Part shown: piece by piece, positions 61,983 through 64,000 of the stretch
How positions within the stretch are numbered: the stretch's first letter is position 1
Layout of the letters: each line of letters begins with the position of its first letter
From: CAVSWN01 sp963770995
GTDB lineage: Bacteria; Acidobacteriota; Vicinamibacteria; Vicinamibacterales; CAVVIG01
Reading direction: 5' to 3'
DNA: 64,000 bases
Assembly: GCA_963770995.1 (NCBI GenBank)
Contig: CAVYRS010000001.1
Location: 1,922,001 to 1,986,000, forward strand
Notes under the pieces: generated by a model
What the model saw: only the letters and a program-made list of their open reading frames with translations
Told to the model about the DNA's origin: nothing
The model's database searches: none
Program-made: the position numbers and the translations under genes

Positions 61983-62814
61983 TCAGATGACGTCGGCGAA
62001 GTAGCGGTCGAGCGTCTTGAACACGATCGCGGACCCGATCAGCAGCACGACGATGATCTCGACCGCCCAATCCGACGAGCGGCCAGTCCGGCGGCGGTTG
62101 AACACGAGCGCCGTCCGGCTGCCCTCGATGATCGCGGTCAGCGGATTCAGCGCGAAGAAGAGCCGGTATCTCGTCGGGTACCGCGGACAACGGATACGCC
62201 ACCGGCGTCAGGTAGAGCCAGAGTTGCAAGCGCGATCGTCACCACCGGGCTGACGTCGCGATAGAACACGTTCAGTGGCTGACGTCAGCAGCGTCACGGC
62301 GCAGGTGAACGCGACGAGCATCACGAAGAACAGCGGGACGGTCAGCGCCCACACGCCAAGACCGACCCGATAGTAGAACAGCATCACGACGAAGAACGCC
62401 GACGGCCGCGCCGAAATCGAGCAGCCGCGAGCCGACCTGCGCGAGCGGGAATGATCTCTCTCGGAAAATACGTCTTGGTGACGATGTTCCGGTAGGTGAT
62501 GACGCTCATCATCCCCGAGCTGACCGTGTTCGAGAAGAAGAACCACGGAACCAGCGCGGCATAGGCGAAGAGCGGATACGGCGCACCGCCCGATCCGATC
62601 TGGCCGAGCCGTGAGAACACGAACGTGAACACCAGCATCGTCGCCAGCGGTTGCGCGATCGCCCAGCCGAAGCCGAAGAACGACTGGCTGTAGCGGCCTT
62701 TGACCTCGCGCCGGGTGAGGTTGACGAGCAGCTCCCAGTAGGCTGCGGCGCTCGAGCGCTCGGACTGCGATCGAGCAGCACGTCCTGGGCGGCGATGTTG
62801 GAAGTGACGGCCAC
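61983..62814 (-). pseudogene. wzm: Wzm-like ABC-2 permease, multiply frameshifted
   Basis: Corrected length about 276 residues. GTG 62814 gives MAVTSNIAAQDVLLDRSPS; then, in other frames, GRYSQSFFGFGWAIAQPL-like sequence, MLVFTFVFSRLGQIGSGGAPYPLFAYAALVPWFFFSNTV, VITYRNIVTKTYFPREIIP, FFVVMLFYYRVGLGVWALTVPLFFVMLVAFTCAV, LQLWLYLTPVAYPLSAVP and YFADVI before TGA 61983-61985. This is the O-antigen/polysaccharide exporter pattern with six membrane segments. It is the second exporter pair in the window. It lies 1 base after the carbamoyltransferase stop. Confidence 0.75.
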
Positions 62815-62815
62815 G

Positions 62816-64000
62816 TCAGTCGAGCGCGAACTCCTTCTGCCACGCAGTCCTCGATTCGGCCCTTGGCTGCGCGTCTTTCAGAAGAACGAACGATTCGAGG
62901 ACGAGCACGTCCATCGCCGTGCGCATGAAGCAGCGGTAGGCGTCTTCCGGCGTGCAGACGATCGGCTCGCCGCGAACGTTGAAAGACGTGTTCACGATCA
63001 CCGGGCAGCCAGTGAGCCCGTTGAAGGCACTGATGATGTCGTAGAAGAGCGGATTCGCCTCGCGGCGAACCGTCTGTACGCGCGCGGAATAATCGACGTG
63101 CGTAACTGCCGGAATGTCCGAGCGGGGCACGTTGAGCTTCTCGATGCCCCACAGCGCCTGCTGCTCGCCGGTCATCTCGATCCGCCGCGACTTGACGACA
63201 TCGGCGACGAGCAGCATGTACGGGCTCTCGGCGTCGAGCTCGAACCACTCGGCGACGCGCTCCCGCAGCACCGCCGGCGCGAACGGCCGGAACGATTCGC
63301 GGTATTTGATCTTGAGGTTCATCACCGATTGCATCTTCGGCGAGCGCGCGTCACCGATGATCGACCGCCCGCCGAGGGCTCGCGGACCGAATTCCATCCG
63401 CCCCTGCACCAATCCGATCACCAGGCCGTCAGCGAGCAGCCGGGCCACGCGTTCGGCCAGGGCGGGGCGCGCAACCCGTTCGGCCGCGTAGCCGGACGCC
63501 TCGAGCCACTTCGCGATCTCATCGTCGCTGAACGACGGACCGAGGAACGAGCCGCGCATCGCGTCGCTGAACGCGGGCACAGCCACTGACGCCGTTCGCG
63601 TTGGACGTTGCCACGTCCCGATCCGCTCCGCGCTCGCGCGCGGCACGCCAACGTGATGGTGAGCCAGGCTCAGCGCCACGCCCAGTGCGCCTCCCGCGTC
63701 ACCGGCAGCCGGCTGGATCCAGAGATCCTCGAAGGGTCCCTCGCGGTGAATGCGTCCGTTGCCGACGCAATTGAGCGCAACGCCGCCCGCCATGCACAGC
63801 TTCTGGAGCCCCGTCAGTTCGTGCGCCGTCCGCGCCATTCTCAGCATCACCTCTTCGGTGACCTCTTGAATCGATCGCGCCAGATCCAGCTCGCGTTGCG
63901 TGAGCGGAGCTTCCGCCTGCCGCGCGGGACCATCGAACAGCCGCTCGAATCCCGGGCCGGTCATGGTCAACCCATGCACGAACTCGAAATATTCGAGATT
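62816..64000 (-). CDS. NodU/CmcH-family carbamoyltransferase, 5' truncated by the window edge
   Basis: 395 codons are visible; the frame is open to the right edge (NLEYFEFVHG), so the N-terminal half lies outside. The C-terminal NodU features are clear: QKLCMAGGVALNCVGNGRI, FGPRALGGRSIIGDARSPKMQSVMNLKIKYRESFRPFAPAVL, and NTSFNVRGEPIVCTPEDAYRCFMRTAMDVLVL. The enzyme transfers a carbamoyl group from carbamoyl phosphate through an adenylate to a sugar hydroxyl. In this locus it should decorate the exported glycan. The sequence is intact, in sharp contrast to the three genes downstream. Confidence 0.92.
   Translation of the reverse strand, partial: NLEYFEFVHGLTMTGPGFERLFDGPARQAEAPLTQRELDLARSIQEVTEEVMLRMARTAHELTGLQKLCMAGGVALNCVGNGRIHREGPFEDLWIQPAAGDAGGALGVALSLAHHHVGVPRASAERIGTWQRPTRTASVAVPAFSDAMRGSFLGPSFSDDEIAKWLEASGYAAERVARPALAERVARLLADGLVIGLVQGRMEFGPRALGGRSIIGDARSPKMQSVMNLKIKYRESFRPFAPAVLRERVAEWFELDAESPYMLLVADVVKSRRIEMTGEQQALWGIEKLNVPRSDIPAVTHVDYSARVQTVRREANPLFYDIISAFNGLTGCPVIVNTSFNVRGEPIVCTPEDAYRCFMRTAMDVLVLESFVLLKDAQPRAESRTAWQKEFALD

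Overview
The window is dense, high-GC bacterial DNA with no rRNA, tRNA, CRISPR array or origin that I can see, and no gene-free stretch longer than about 130 bases. The content fits a Gram-negative soil-type bacterium: lipid-linked sugar enzymes, two Wzm/Wzt-type ABC exporters, many membrane (GT-C-like) and soluble (GT4, GT2) glycosyltransferases, a Tat-exported glycosidase-like protein and an SSS transporter. My best guess is Acidobacteriota (Vicinamibacteria-like). That is an inference from gene content and from short tandem repeats of a kind I associate with such genomes; no marker gene here proves it.

Region 1 (1-6515): the 3' end of a tandem FKBP-like gene, then a minus-strand operon read right to left: Na+/solute symporter, Tat-signal beta-propeller glycosidase-like protein, a polytopic membrane protein of an unnamed family, and an SGNH hydrolase. 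Consecutive genes overlap by 4-11 bases.

Region 2 (6547-28472): about a dozen large membrane proteins, most probably GT-C glycosyltransferases or relatives, with two GT2 enzymes that could make polyprenyl-phosphate sugar donors for them. Several are paralogues. Three (2070-3170, 9552-10652, 16571-17692) share the signature QQP[DE]RALWNFHF and a C-x3-H-C-[FY]-R motif; two of these are fused by overlap to an SGNH gene. Two (17689-19284, 21662-23225) share an LDQSI-x-FDGG family. Two (6547-8547, 26363-28472) carry an EF-hand/dockerin-like pair inside their big loop. A MITE-like element with 24-base terminal inverted repeats lies at 20676-20840.

Region 3 (28430-64000) is an exopolysaccharide/O-antigen locus, nearly all on the minus strand and largely joined by ATGA or GTGA overlaps. 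Read in the direction of transcription it holds: a NodU-type carbamoyltransferase, a Wzm/Wzt exporter pair, an asparagine synthetase, GT4 enzymes, deacetylases, SGNH, epimerase, a GNAT/VOC/FkbH/ACP acyl module, DUF4330 and small membrane proteins, a methyltransferase, WlbA and WbpD-like amino-uronic acid enzymes, a second Wzm/Wzt pair, a DegT aminotransferase with a PseH-like GNAT, a GT4-DUF218 fusion, a deacetylase, a formyltransferase, a WecA-CapD fusion and a DUF218 protein. Together they would build nucleotide sugars, assemble a lipid-linked glycan, decorate it (acetyl, formyl, carbamoyl, possibly glyceryl) and export it.

Sequence quality is uneven. Five genes before 59 kb each have one apparent frameshift, and 59.2-62.8 kb has frame changes every 100-200 bases in three otherwise recognisable genes. 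The latter is most simply explained by sequencing or assembly error rather than by decay.
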